From positions 63,679,927 through 63,743,926 of the forward strand of contig NC_054701.1 in NCBI RefSeq assembly GCF_016097555.1: a DNA stretch of 64,000 nucleotides, read 5' to 3'. Below, in pieces: positions 1-8,415 of the stretch (its first letter is position 1; each line of letters begins with the position of its first letter). Position numbers and translations under genes: made by a program. The stretch is from Gigantopelta aegis. Its lineage: Eukaryota > Mollusca > Gastropoda > Neomphalida > Peltospiridae. A model generated the notes under the pieces. That model saw only the letters and a list, made by a program, of their open reading frames with translations. It was not told the origin of the DNA and did not search any database.

Positions 1-134
1 GGCAATAACAACAAGTTAATCCACTGACCTCTAATGATCAAACACAAACATAATAAATTAAAAGGAGACCCTTGGCTTGGTTTACTGCATTTATCGAAAT
101 AATTTTATTAAATAATAATTATTTTAATTACTTC

Positions 135-336
135 GACAAAAATATACAAAATATATAGTAAATATGTCATATGGGACCACATAAGTCATTTGACATAACG
201 TGTGTATATTTATGTCAAAGTTTGAGATAAACATACACACTCTTACATGTTTATATAGAGAAACGGTTCGGACCCACTTTTTGCTTTGAGATAGTGTGAC
301 GTTTGAGAAAACGGAGTTTGACATATAGAGAGTTTA

Positions 337-339
<3 letters not shown>
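135..339. repeat. dispersed repeat, copy 1
   Basis: This AT-rich stretch is clearly similar to 49370-49515: both share the order 'aatatgtcat..ggaccacata', 'gtcatttga.ataacgtg', 'tttatgtcaaagttt' and 'gatagt.tgacgtttga'. No coding potential is visible. It ends at the (TA)n tract that hosts the two Tc1-like elements. Probably a non-autonomous mobile element; class unknown. Confidence 0.55.

Positions 340-399
<60 letters not shown>
340..399. repeat. (TA)n microsatellite, insertion site of Tc1-like elements
   Basis: About 30 uninterrupted TA units. The tract resumes at 2041-2050 and at 3536-3545, so it is best read as one original microsatellite split by two Tc1-like insertions, which target TA. 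Confidence 0.9.
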
Positions 400-402
<3 letters not shown>

Positions 403-2040
403 CTCGTCATAAATATCGCACCACACATTTTAAAGTAAAATTAGAAAATATAAGTTTCGGTTTTTTAAACTACAAGTATATATTTAATATACTACAACAT
501 CTGTGAACATAATATCACAAACACACCCTGTTCCGAGCTGCACGTGCATGCTCAGTCGAGCATGATTGATCCGGGGGTCGGTTTGCTAACAATGCAGTAT
601 GCACATAGCCTCTTTTGGTGTATGTTATGTTGGCAGACACAGCTAAAATTTGATTTTAGGCATAAATTAAGCTTTATTTTGACCAACCAGTGAAATGCCC
701 AAGCGTCCAGTGCCTCTGAACCAAAGATGGCGAATTATTGGTATGCACCAGACTGGTATGTCATGTCGTGCTATTGGAACACAATTGAACATTAATCACA
801 CTGTCATCAGCAGGCTAATACGTAAACATACTGCTTCCGGTGAAGTGAAGGATGCACCGAGGTCTGGACGTCCCAGAAAAACCAATGACAGGGAAGACCG
901 TGCTCTCGTACGCCAAGCCAGACGAAGCCCAAAGTCTACTTGTACACAGCTGCGACATGGATGGCATCCATACAACAGAGTGTCCATCAGCACCATCAGA
1001 CGACGCCTAAATTCTGCAGGATTGAGAGCAAGACGACCAATCAGACGTCCACTCCTCACAAATCAGCACCGCCATGCCCGTTTAGCCTGGTGCCAAGCAC
1101 GTAATCGCTGGAACCTGAGGACATGGAGAAGGATCCACTGGTCCGATGAAAGCAGATTTTTGCTGCATCATACAGACGGGAGGACACGAGTTTGGAGGCA
1201 GAGAGGCACAGCATATGATCAGAGGAACATTCAAGCTGAGGTTCCATTTGGGGGTGGATACGTCATGGTGTGGGGGTGTTGTTCCTATGATTGTAAACTT
1301 GACCTCATCACAGTTCCCGGAACACTGAATGGACAGATGTACCAGAACTTGATCCTGGACGGTGCTGTTGTGCCTCATTTCGATAACCATGCTCTCGCCA
1401 CACGTCCAGTCTTCATGGACGATAATGCCAGACCACATCGTGCTCGAGCTGTTGTTCAGCATCTCCAACACAACGCCATTGAGACACTACCATGGCCTGC
1501 CAGAAGTCCAGACCTAAATCCTATTGAGCATTTGTGGGACATTTTGGGACGTAGGGTGAGAGCAAGGGATCCTCCAGTTCAGAACCTTCAGGAATTGACC
1601 CATGCATTGCATGATGAGTGGCAGCAGATCCCTCAACAGAGCATCAGACGTCTGGTGACAAGCATGAGAAGGCGTGTAGAACATGTTATCCAAGTGCGAG
1701 GCGGTTACACCAGATACTGAGTTAGCCAGTCATTGTGGACCTTACTAGTGTGTTTGACATTAATGAAATGTGAACTGTGTTGTGTGTCTGTTGTAACGAC
1801 CCCGGCAGCCATACTTATTTCACCGTATTTTACAGTGATTTTAGTGAACTTTACTTTACTACAATTAAACCCTCATTTAGTGCTCAAATTCGGTCTTGTG
1901 TTGTAAATTTTCTGACTGAACGCTCACATGAGGCCATATAAACAGTTTAATGTGCTTTTCTAAGCACCATTTTTATGAGGCTGAAGATCCAGTTTTACTT
2001 AGTGAACAAAATTGGGTGGTGCGATATTTATGACGAGGTG
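400..2040 (+). mobile_element. Tc1-like transposon, full length (element 1)
   Basis: The element is 1641 bp with terminal inverted repeats. The outer 25 bp (400-424 and 2016-2040) match perfectly as reverse complements, beginning CACCTCGTCATAAATATCG. Similarity continues inward to a shared AAGTAAAA about 40 bp in, with small indels. TA lies immediately outside both ends, as expected of Tc1/mariner insertion. It encloses one intact transposase gene, so it could be autonomous. The TIR identity and intact gene suggest recent activity. Confidence 0.92.
695..1720 (+). CDS. Tc1-like DDE transposase
   Basis: Cut-and-paste transposase of 341 residues, within the usual Tc1 size of about 340. The N-terminal third has paired-type helix-turn-helix DNA-binding segments (residues ~8-45, ending SRLIRKH) and a GRPRK basic hinge near residue 60. 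The catalytic domain shows the first Asp in HWSDESRF, the second Asp in FMDDNARPH and the Glu in SPDLNPIEHLW; 34 residues separate the second Asp from the Glu, giving DD34E. The FGGG.VMVWG block is also present. The ATG at 695 gives the expected N-terminus just before the first HTH. No stop or frameshift interrupts it. It is the only gene in element 1 and should act on the 400-424/2016-2040 inverted repeats in the nucleus. Its sequence differs clearly from the neighbouring transposase at 2366-3364, so this is a different Tc1 subfamily rather than a duplicate. Confidence 0.95.
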   Translation: MPKRPVPLNQRWRIIGMHQTGMSCRAIGTQLNINHTVISRLIRKHTASGEVKDAPRSGRPRKTNDREDRALVRQARRSPKSTCTQLRHGWHPYNRVSISTIRRRLNSAGLRARRPIRRPLLTNQHRHARLAWCQARNRWNLRTWRRIHWSDESRFLLHHTDGRTRVWRQRGTAYDQRNIQAEVPFGGGYVMVWGCCSYDCKLDLITVPGTLNGQMYQNLILDGAVVPHFDNHALATRPVFMDDNARPHRARAVVQHLQHNAIETLPWPARSPDLNPIEHLWDILGRRVRARDPPVQNLQELTHALHDEWQQIPQQSIRRLVTSMRRRVEHVIQVRGGYTRY

Positions 2041-2237
2041 TATATATATACTCTTCAAAAAAAGAAACGCAAAAGGGTACAAATGGGTTATAACTCCGAT
2101 TTTATGTTTCCTACCGGTTCATGCTTTGTGAATATAAGGTCATTGCATGTCCCAAACACATTCCCACGGTTACATTCGATAAAACGCAGCTACTGTACAA
2201 TAAAGTTCCAAAATGTGAATATTCGCAAAAACACAGC

Positions 2238-2308
2238 CACGTGCAAACCATGTCACCACTGCACGTGTGTTGTCTGCACGTGCAACATGAACACCGACAG
2301 TATAAAAG
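2238..2308 (+). promoter_or_regulatory. promoter of transposase 2: three E-boxes plus TATA box
   Basis: Perfect CACGTG palindromes lie at 2238-2243, 2262-2267 and 2277-2282. TATAAAAG follows at 2301-2308, 58 bp before the ATG at 2366. The order E-boxes, TATA, start fits an RNA polymerase II promoter inside the transposon 5' region. CACGTG is the bHLH (Myc/Max/USF-type) site; actual use is inferred. Confidence 0.55.
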
Positions 2309-2365
2309 TGCAGGGTGTTCGCTTGCCTGGCCTCTGTATCTGGCCGACAGTTGACAATCCAGGAC

Positions 2366-3364
2366 ATGCCACGTCTCAGTGAACCGCAGAGAAACAATGC
2401 CATCGGCCGACTAGACGCAGGCGAATCCAGAACGGCCGTTGCCAGGGCATTCCATGTGTCCCCAAGCACCATCTCCAGACTGTGGGACCGTTACCAGCAA
2501 CATGGATCAACACGTGACCTCCCTAGATCCGGTCGACCACGGGTCACTACCCCCGGGCAGGACCGCTACATCCGGGTACGCCACCTTCGGGAACGATTAA
2601 CTACTGCCACCTCCACAGCCGCAGCAATACCAGGTTTGCGCAGGATATCCGACCAGACCGTACGGAACCGCCTACGTGAGGTAGGAATTCGTGCCAGACG
2701 TCCAGTTCGAGGTGTCATCTTAACACCACAACACCGTCGACTCCGACTGCAGTGGTGCCAGATTCATCGACAATGGCCTCAACTGCGATGGAGACAGGTG
2801 TGGTTCAGTGACGAGTCCCGATTTCTGCTCCGACGTCATGATGGAAGATGTCGCGTGTATAGGCGTCGTGGTGAACGTTATGCGGCAAACTGCGTGCAGG
2901 AAGTGGACAGATTCGGCGGGGGTAGTGTCATGGTGTGGGCAGCCATCTCACACACTGGCAGAACTGACCTGGTCCACGTGCAGGGCAACCTGAATGCACA
3001 GGGCTACATTGACCAGATCCTCCGGCCACACATCGTTCCAGTTATGGCCAACGCTAACGCAGTGTTCCAACATGACAACGCCAGGCCTCACACAGCACGT
3101 CTCACAACGGCTTTCCTACAGAACAACAACATTAATGTCCTTCCTTGGCCATCGATATCACCGGATTTGAACCCAATTGAGCATCTATGGGATGAGTTGG
3201 ACCGACAGCGACAACCACAGCCCCAGACCCTGCCCGAGCTGGCAGCAGCATTGCAGGCCGAGTGGGCCACCATCCCCCGGGACGTCATCCGTACTCTGGT
3301 TGCTTCAATGGGCAGGCGGTGCCAGGCAGTTGTCAACACACGCGGAGGCCACACCCGGTATTGA
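2366..3364 (+). CDS. Tc1-like DDE transposase
   Basis: Transposase of 332 residues. The frame is open upstream to 2315, but the ATG at 2366 lies downstream of the TATA box and gives the standard N-terminus MPRLSEPQR, so I chose it. HTH segments occupy residues ~8-45 (VSPSTISRLWDRY), followed by the GRPRV hinge. Catalytic residues are the first Asp in WFSDESRF, the second Asp in FQHDNARPH and the Glu in SPDLNPIEHLW, with 34 residues between the last two (DD34E). FGGGSVMVW is present. No interruption is seen, so the gene looks functional. It lies inside TIRs 2051-2074/3512-3535 and should mobilise them. GC content is visibly higher than in the surrounding AT-rich DNA, which fits a recently arrived element. 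Confidence 0.95.
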   Translation: MPRLSEPQRNNAIGRLDAGESRTAVARAFHVSPSTISRLWDRYQQHGSTRDLPRSGRPRVTTPGQDRYIRVRHLRERLTTATSTAAAIPGLRRISDQTVRNRLREVGIRARRPVRGVILTPQHRRLRLQWCQIHRQWPQLRWRQVWFSDESRFLLRRHDGRCRVYRRRGERYAANCVQEVDRFGGGSVMVWAAISHTGRTDLVHVQGNLNAQGYIDQILRPHIVPVMANANAVFQHDNARPHTARLTTAFLQNNNINVLPWPSISPDLNPIEHLWDELDRQRQPQPQTLPELAAALQAEWATIPRDVIRTLVASMGRRCQAVVNTRGGHTRY

Positions 3365-3642
3365 CTCCAGATGACCTTGACCTTGGTGGTGTGTCCTATC
3401 ACTTACTCACAATGGACTAGAGTGAATTGTGAACAATCCTGCAACATTTGGTAATTATCGGACTCACCATTCAATAATTAAATCAATTCTCCAAATGTTA
3501 CGACAATGTGGTTTTGCGTTTCTTCTTTTGAAGAGTATATATATAAAGTATTTTTTTTTAGCAGGACCGTATAATTAGATCTACCCCTTCACACAAAAAT
3601 TATTCACCATGTTCGTGGCGAACCAACAGCACAGCCCCCCGA

Positions 3643-3850
<208 letters not shown>

Positions 3851-3853
<3 letters not shown>

Positions 3854-4397
3854 TATAGAAAGTATTACCTTTCAGATAAATTTCTTGCGTTTTGATTGGT
3901 CAATAGCCAATGCATATCACAAGTACACCATCTCATTTGCGGAAATATACAGGATTTGCGGGGAAATACAGAATTTACCGGGGTGTACGAAATGTCACGT
4001 GACTTGCTCGACTGGTTGTACAAAAATACAAACTGCGGATGAGACCGCCGAAATTTTCTCCAACTCGCCTCACTGATTAAATTTGTTGTACCACTTGAAT
4101 TTATTATGAATGGGAATACCACAATTCGGTAAATTTTAATTTTTACTGTTTATTTGAAGATTTCTTGAGAACGTTTGGCCAAAAAATGGCTAGGTTGTAG
4201 TTTTTTGCGTATTAAAATCTAATGCTAGAATATAGCATTGCATAATCTGTTACCGTGGTAGAACTTGGGCTAATTATCACGAACATATTTTAAGTAATAA
4301 TTCGACATGCTTTTTTACAAGTTCTACAAGTTAGTACAACATGACAAATATTTTTGTTCGGCTGCGGATGTTCAATTTTGTAACCGTTCCCATGCCG
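3851..4397. other. no gene seen
   Basis: AT-rich unique-looking sequence. Short open frames on both strands lack homology, splice context or codon bias that I can support. Confidence 0.5.
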
Positions 4398-4530
4398 TTG
4401 CTGGGACTCGAACCTGTGGCACCGATGTATGTATGTATGTATGCATGCATGCATGCATGCATGCATACATACATACATACATTAGTACATACATTAGTAC
4501 ATACATTAGTACATACATACATTAGTACAA
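4398..4530. repeat. B-box-like tRNA remnant and palindromic tetranucleotide repeat
   Basis: On the minus strand, CAGGTTCGAGTCCCAG near 4400-4420 matches a tRNA T-arm/B box. It is followed on the plus strand by (TGTA)n, (TGCA)n and (TACA)n, which together form a near-perfect tetranucleotide palindrome, and then by repeats of ACATTAGT. This could be a truncated SINE head next to its simple-repeat tail. Confidence 0.4.
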
Positions 4531-4550
4531 ATAAGCATTTTTCTTATGAA

Positions 4551-4937
4551 CCGGCCTCGGTGGCGTCGTGGCAGGCCATCGGTCTACAGGCTGGTAGGTA
4601 CTGGGTTCGGATCCCAGTCGAGGCATGGGATTTTTAATCCAGATATCGACTCCAAACCCTGAGTGAGTGCTCCGCAAGGCTCAATGGGTAGGTGTAAACC
4701 ACTTGCACCGACCAGTGATCCATTACTGGTTCAACAAAGGCCATGGTTTGTGCTATCCTGCCTGTGGGAAGCGCAAATAAAAGATCCCTTGCTGCCTGTC
4801 GTAAAAGAGTAGCCTATGTGGCGACAGCGGGTTTCCTCTCAAAATCTGTGTGGTCCTTAACCATACGTCTGACGCCATATAACCGTAAATAAAATGTGTT
4901 GAGTGCGTCGTTAAATAAAACATTTCTTTCTTTTTCC
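4551..4937 (+). mobile_element. tRNA-derived SINE, head A/tail 1, full length
   Basis: The head begins CCGGCCTCGGTGGCG and has an A-box-like TGGCGTCGTGG and a B box GGGTTCGGATCCC. The body carries the AAAGATCCCTTGCTGC block. Tail 1 is CATATAACCGTAAATAAAATG, then GCGTCGTTAAATAAAACATTTC with a CTTT-rich end. A short CTTATGA duplication flanks it. RNA polymerase III transcription from the internal boxes is inferred. Best-preserved plus-strand reference copy of this type. Confidence 0.88.
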
Positions 4938-5008
4938 TTATGATGTGTGAACTGCACGAAAACGGAAAGTATTGGAAGTCGATCAGTTACCACCGGCATC
5001 TATTTATC

Positions 5009-5014
5009 TATCTA

Positions 5015-5076
<62 letters not shown>

Positions 5077-5109
5077 TATATATATATAGAGATATATATA
5101 TATACAGAG

Positions 5110-5149
<40 letters not shown>

Positions 5150-5150
5150 C
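5009..5150. repeat. (TA)n/(GATA)-like and (TG)n microsatellite
   Basis: TCTA units, a long TA tract with GATATA interruptions, then (TG)n at about 5128-5148. Confidence 0.9.
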
Positions 5151-5159
5151 CAAGAGAGA

Positions 5160-5322
5160 TGAGAAAAAGCATAGGGACAGATGCAGATGTAGAGAGATGG
5201 AAAGAAAGAAGAAAGTTAATCAATATATAGTTTAACCCACAGATAGGCCTACATCTCGGAAACCCAGTCGATATGCCAATATTGGTCCCCAACTCGGGAA
5301 AATGTGCCGTGAATATAGAATA
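5160..5322. repeat. dispersed repeat shared with 27.08-27.2 kb
   Basis: The phrases AGAAAGAAGAAAG, TATATAG.TTA.CCCACAGA, CATCTC.GAAACCCA and GCCAATATTGGTC recur in the same order at about 27090-27185. No coding potential is seen. Confidence 0.55.
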
Positions 5323-5324
5323 CT

Positions 5325-5913
5325 ACGGTCGACGACAGTCACTCTTCGCACCTTTGATTTGGCTTGGTACACAATAAATATAACATATCTTACCGTAATT
5401 TAACTTGAAATCCATATTTCTTAAAAGGTACAATTTTTTAATCACAAGATTTTCTTCAAACACATTAAGGTGCATTAGTAATGTTAAAAACAAATCAATA
5501 GCAATTTTGCATTAAATTTTTTCCAGCGTTATTAAAACAGAAACGTCATGTAGCCTAATCGCTTTCTGGTTATTGTAAGGAGATGCAAAGTGGTGCCATT
5601 GGAATACTGAAGTCATTCAAATTCATAACTAGCTATATTATTACAATGCTTCCCCACATTAAAATAAAAACTGGTCTACTAATCTTGACCCCTGTCAAAA
5701 TTCTATAACAAGCAAATAATGCTGTTTACAGGTCGGTATATTTTTATCTTTCATAATTCTGGACAAAATATTAAGTTTAAGTTTTAAAAAATGAAAGAAA
5801 TAATAAAGTACCTTTTGTCAAATATATTATATAAAAAAACTAGCGTTGGATATGTTTTATTTATTCTGTACGAAGCCAAAACAAGGGTCCGAAAAGTGAC
5901 TGTCGTCGACCTT
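5325..5913. mobile_element. fold-back/MITE-like element with ~65-bp terminal inverted repeats
   Basis: The left end, GGTCGACGACAGTCAC followed by TTCGCACC and GTACACAATAAATATAACATATC (5327-5392), is mirrored at 5847-5911 as GATATGTTTTATTTATTCTGTAC through GTGACTGTCGTCGACC, with several mismatches. The interior (about 460 bp) is AT-rich and non-coding. Partial relatives are at 7040-7230, 7950-8010 and 38065-38155. Transposase family unknown. Confidence 0.65.
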
Positions 5914-6044
5914 AAACGAGCTTGCCTATCATACCATTTTTATGAAACGAGTGAACAGTTTTGGTATCCGACGAGCGAAAGCGAGCCAGATACCAACACT
6001 GTTCACAAGTTTCATGAAAATGGTATGACAGGTAAGCTAGTTTA
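5914..6044. repeat. long palindrome (hairpin, ~55-bp arms, 20-nt loop)
   Basis: Arms 5914-5968 and 5989-6044 are imperfect inverted copies; shared blocks include CATACCATTTT, ATGAAAC and GTGAACAG.TTTGGTATC. The loop is 5969-5988. It abuts the right end of the 5325-5913 element. Confidence 0.8.
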
Positions 6045-6074
6045 GTATTTTATTTATTACAAACCCCACTGTAA

Positions 6075-6450
6075 AGTAGGGTCTCCACGAGTACTCGAGT
6101 ATTCGGGCGCGGGCCGAGTCTAGCAAGACTCGAGTCCGTTCACAGAACTCGAGTACCCGTGCAAGGAAGAGAACTTTCTTTTAATTATATTTTTAATGTA
6201 ATTTTATCATTATGCTTGCCGCCGGTTACATTATAGGGCTATGAGACATGAAGGGAAACAAAAGTCGAATGTGTGGAATGCAATACAATGACATGGTTCG
6301 GCATCCATGTTCAGCGCTGGAATTAAGATGCATAATGCCATTTCACTTTATTTCCAAGTCTCATTATCATCTAGTGTAAGTATCGGGTACTCGGGTCCGG
6401 GTCGAGTTCGACCCTCGAGTACTAGAGTCCAATATTTTGGACTCTACGAA
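6075..6450. mobile_element. possible MITE with GC-rich CTCGAGTA-containing ends
   Basis: The ends carry related inverted, GC-rich sequence rich in ACTCGAGTA, CGGGTC and GTCGAGT motifs (about 6090-6165 and 6380-6450) around an AT-rich centre. Target duplications are not clear. A hAT-type MITE is one possibility. Confidence 0.4.
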
Positions 6451-7039
6451 TTGGGTCAGTAAGTGATCTACGTCACACGTAAACTTAAACGAAGCTAGCA
6501 TTAATTATCAGTTAATGAGGTCTTTAAATTCACAATAATGACTGAATTGTTGATCGGACCAGCACATAATTGAGCTGAGTGAATGGGATAACTAGATGTG
6601 ACGCTGGCAGTATGTACATAGGGTCGCCATAGTTCAAAGGGACGTAGAAAGTGTGGTTCTTACTTGCATCATTGTTAACCAAATTAATCTTCCAACGACA
6701 ACATAAAACATTTGCCCGCCATTATAAATTTGCTAAATAGAGGGAAGCAACTCACCCTGCACATTAAGAAAAATATTGATTTAATGTGCGCCCTGCACTA
6801 TTGCTGCCAGAGCCGGTTTAAAGATCCGCGGGGCCTGTAGCACAAATAACAGCGGGGACTCCTTCCCAGGATATATATTTTGCAACCCCCTCGGGGAGAG
6901 GGGGGAAATGACCTGGTGAAAATAAATGTACATATCACCGCGGGGCTCCCTGAAGCGCGGGGTCGATAGCACGTGCTAGGCCTACATGTGCTACTAAGAT
7001 AAACCAGCTCTGCTTGCCACACCATCGTTTTGTCTTCGT
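6451..7039. other. no gene seen
   Basis: Mixed-composition non-coding sequence with a GC-richer patch at 6780-7000. Open frames there have no recognisable domain. Confidence 0.4.
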
Positions 7040-7230
7040 ATACAATAGGCTCAAATATAACAGCCTATCTTACCGCAATTTCAATTCATAACCATATTTC
7101 GTAATGGTACACTTTTAAATTACACTTTTGTACAAACACGGTTAGATACGTTAATAATCTCCGAACAAAACATTTTCAACAGCAATTTTGCACTTAATAT
7201 TTTTTAGTGTTCGTAAAAAGGACACGTCAG
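7040..7230. repeat. partial relative of the 5325-5913 element (left part)
   Basis: TCTTACCG.AATTT, CATATTTC, GGTACA, TTTTGCA.TTAA and ACGTCA occur in the same order as at 5390-5560. A related right-hand piece, about 7950-8010 (AAGGAG.TGCAAA, GTCATTC, GTCATTCAAATT), suggests one copy split by later insertions including the SINE at 7428-7791. Confidence 0.5.
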
Positions 7231-7279
7231 ATTAGGTCAGGTCATAGGGCTTTACGTGCACATTCAGAGCAAGCTGTTG

Positions 7280-7427
7280 TAGCGCACGCCTGTCTTGGGC
7301 TCCTCCGTCCAGGACAGGAAAGGTGGGGAGGGGGCAGGAGGGACCGCCTGCACTGGCAGGTGCAAGTGAGCATCAGCAGCCTGACCGTGGTCGGTAGCAG
7401 GCGGAGTGGGGGGGGGGGGGGGGGGGG
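7280..7427. repeat. short dispersed module and (G)n tract
   Basis: GGCTCCTCCGTCCAGGACAGGAAA at about 7300 is the reverse complement of a module at about 52597-52625 just beyond the 45-bp minisatellite. A G homopolymer of about 20 follows (7408-7427). Confidence 0.5.
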
Positions 7428-7791
7428 TAAAGAAAGAAAGAAATGTTTTATTTAACGACGCACTCAACACATTTTATTTACGGTTATATGGCGTCAGACA
7501 TATGGTTAAGGACCACACAGATTTTGAGAGGAAACCCGCTATCGCCACTACATGGGCTACTCTTCCGATTAGCAGCAAGGGATCTTTTATTTGCGCTTCC
7601 CACAGGCAGGATAGCACAAACCATGGCCTTTGTTAAACCAGTTATGGATCACTGGTCGGTGCAAGTGGTTTACTCACTCAGGGTTTGGAGTCGGTATCTG
7701 GATTAAAAATCCCATGCCTCGACTGGGATTCGAACCCAGTACCTACCAACCTGTAGACTGATGGCTTGCCACGACGCCACCGAGGCCGGTT
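7428..7791 (-). mobile_element. tRNA-derived SINE, head A/tail 1, minus strand
   Basis: Reads in reverse from the tail (AAGAAAGAAATGTTTTATTT) to the head CCGAACCGGCC at 7791. A deletion of about 30 bp removes the block between GTGCAAGTGGTTTAC and TCACTCAGGG. It is bordered by G homopolymers on both sides (7408-7427 and 7793-7822), consistent with insertion into, or duplication of, a G run. Confidence 0.87.
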
Positions 7792-7792
<1 letters not shown>

Positions 7793-7823
<31 letters not shown>

Positions 7824-8100
7824 AATGTGCTATGGAATTTTTAATGGAGCAAGAATTATGCCAAAAGAGAAAAGGTTCGCAAGTTTGATTGAGGAATTTG
7901 GGCTCAATTTTGAACGGTCGGTCAAAAAGAAAGGGGACACGTAATGCACCCAGTTTATTTTATTGCAAGGAGGTGCAAATAACGTCATTCGAATACCGAC
8001 GTCATTCAAATTAAAAAACAACAAAACAAAAACAAACAAACAAAAAACCACCGCGCCAGTCTGCGCGTGCCAATAGTTAGATATTGAGTAATTGTTTTGG
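7793..8100. repeat. (G)n tract followed by repeat-like DNA
   Basis: About 30 consecutive G (7793-7822), then AT-rich sequence including the 7950-8010 piece related to the 5325-5913 element. Confidence 0.6.
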
Positions 8101-8182
8101 CATGAACAATATCTTACACTGGTGTGTAATAAAGTAGAATAAAAACTGGAAACGATTAATTATTCAAGCAATATTTTAATAT

Positions 8183-8188
8183 TTTATT
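8183..8188 (-). promoter_or_regulatory. poly(A) signal of the secreted Cys-rich gene
   Basis: AATAAA on the minus strand (TTTATT on plus), 228 bp beyond the stop codon at 8416-8418. It is the first canonical signal I see in the right place; the surrounding 8140-8340 is repeat-related, so the 3' UTR may partly derive from a mobile element. Confidence 0.5.
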
Positions 8189-8415
8189 TGCCTTAAAGTG
8201 TACATGAAAAGAATGGAGCTTACTGAATTCCGAAGTTAGGTAAATTAAAATTAAAGGTATGTTGTCCTCAAAACAATGTTTGAGATTTCTGGTTCAAATA
8301 TACTTTCTTACTTAGAATGCTCATAGCTTAATTATTGTGTGCTTTTGGTAGAAACACCTTATAAGGACAGCAAACTCAGGATCGACAGTCTGTTTAAAAC
8401 AAAAGTTCATGGTAG

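Larger units (their letters stand above)
2051..3535 (+). mobile_element. Tc1-like transposon, full length (element 2)
   Basis: The element is 1485 bp. The terminal inverted repeats 2051-2074 and 3512-3535 agree at 23 of 24 positions (outer end CTCTTCAAAA, inner end GAAACGCAAAA). TA dinucleotides flank both ends. It starts only 10 bp after element 1, separated by TATATATATA. It contains one intact transposase and a recognisable promoter. Confidence 0.92.

Noticed and set aside
243..506. Open frames encoding Tyr-Ile repeats (also at 3581-3895, 4972-5292 and 42825-43152)
   Set aside because: They are translations of (TA)n and related microsatellites with no other sequence.
1056..1471. Minus-strand open frames inside the Tc1-like transposase genes (also 3088-3402)
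   Set aside because: Antisense shadows of intact transposase genes.
4551..4630. tRNA gene (and similar tRNA-like sequences at other SINE heads)
   Set aside because: A and B boxes are present but the cloverleaf is not maintained and each is fused to a SINE body and tail.
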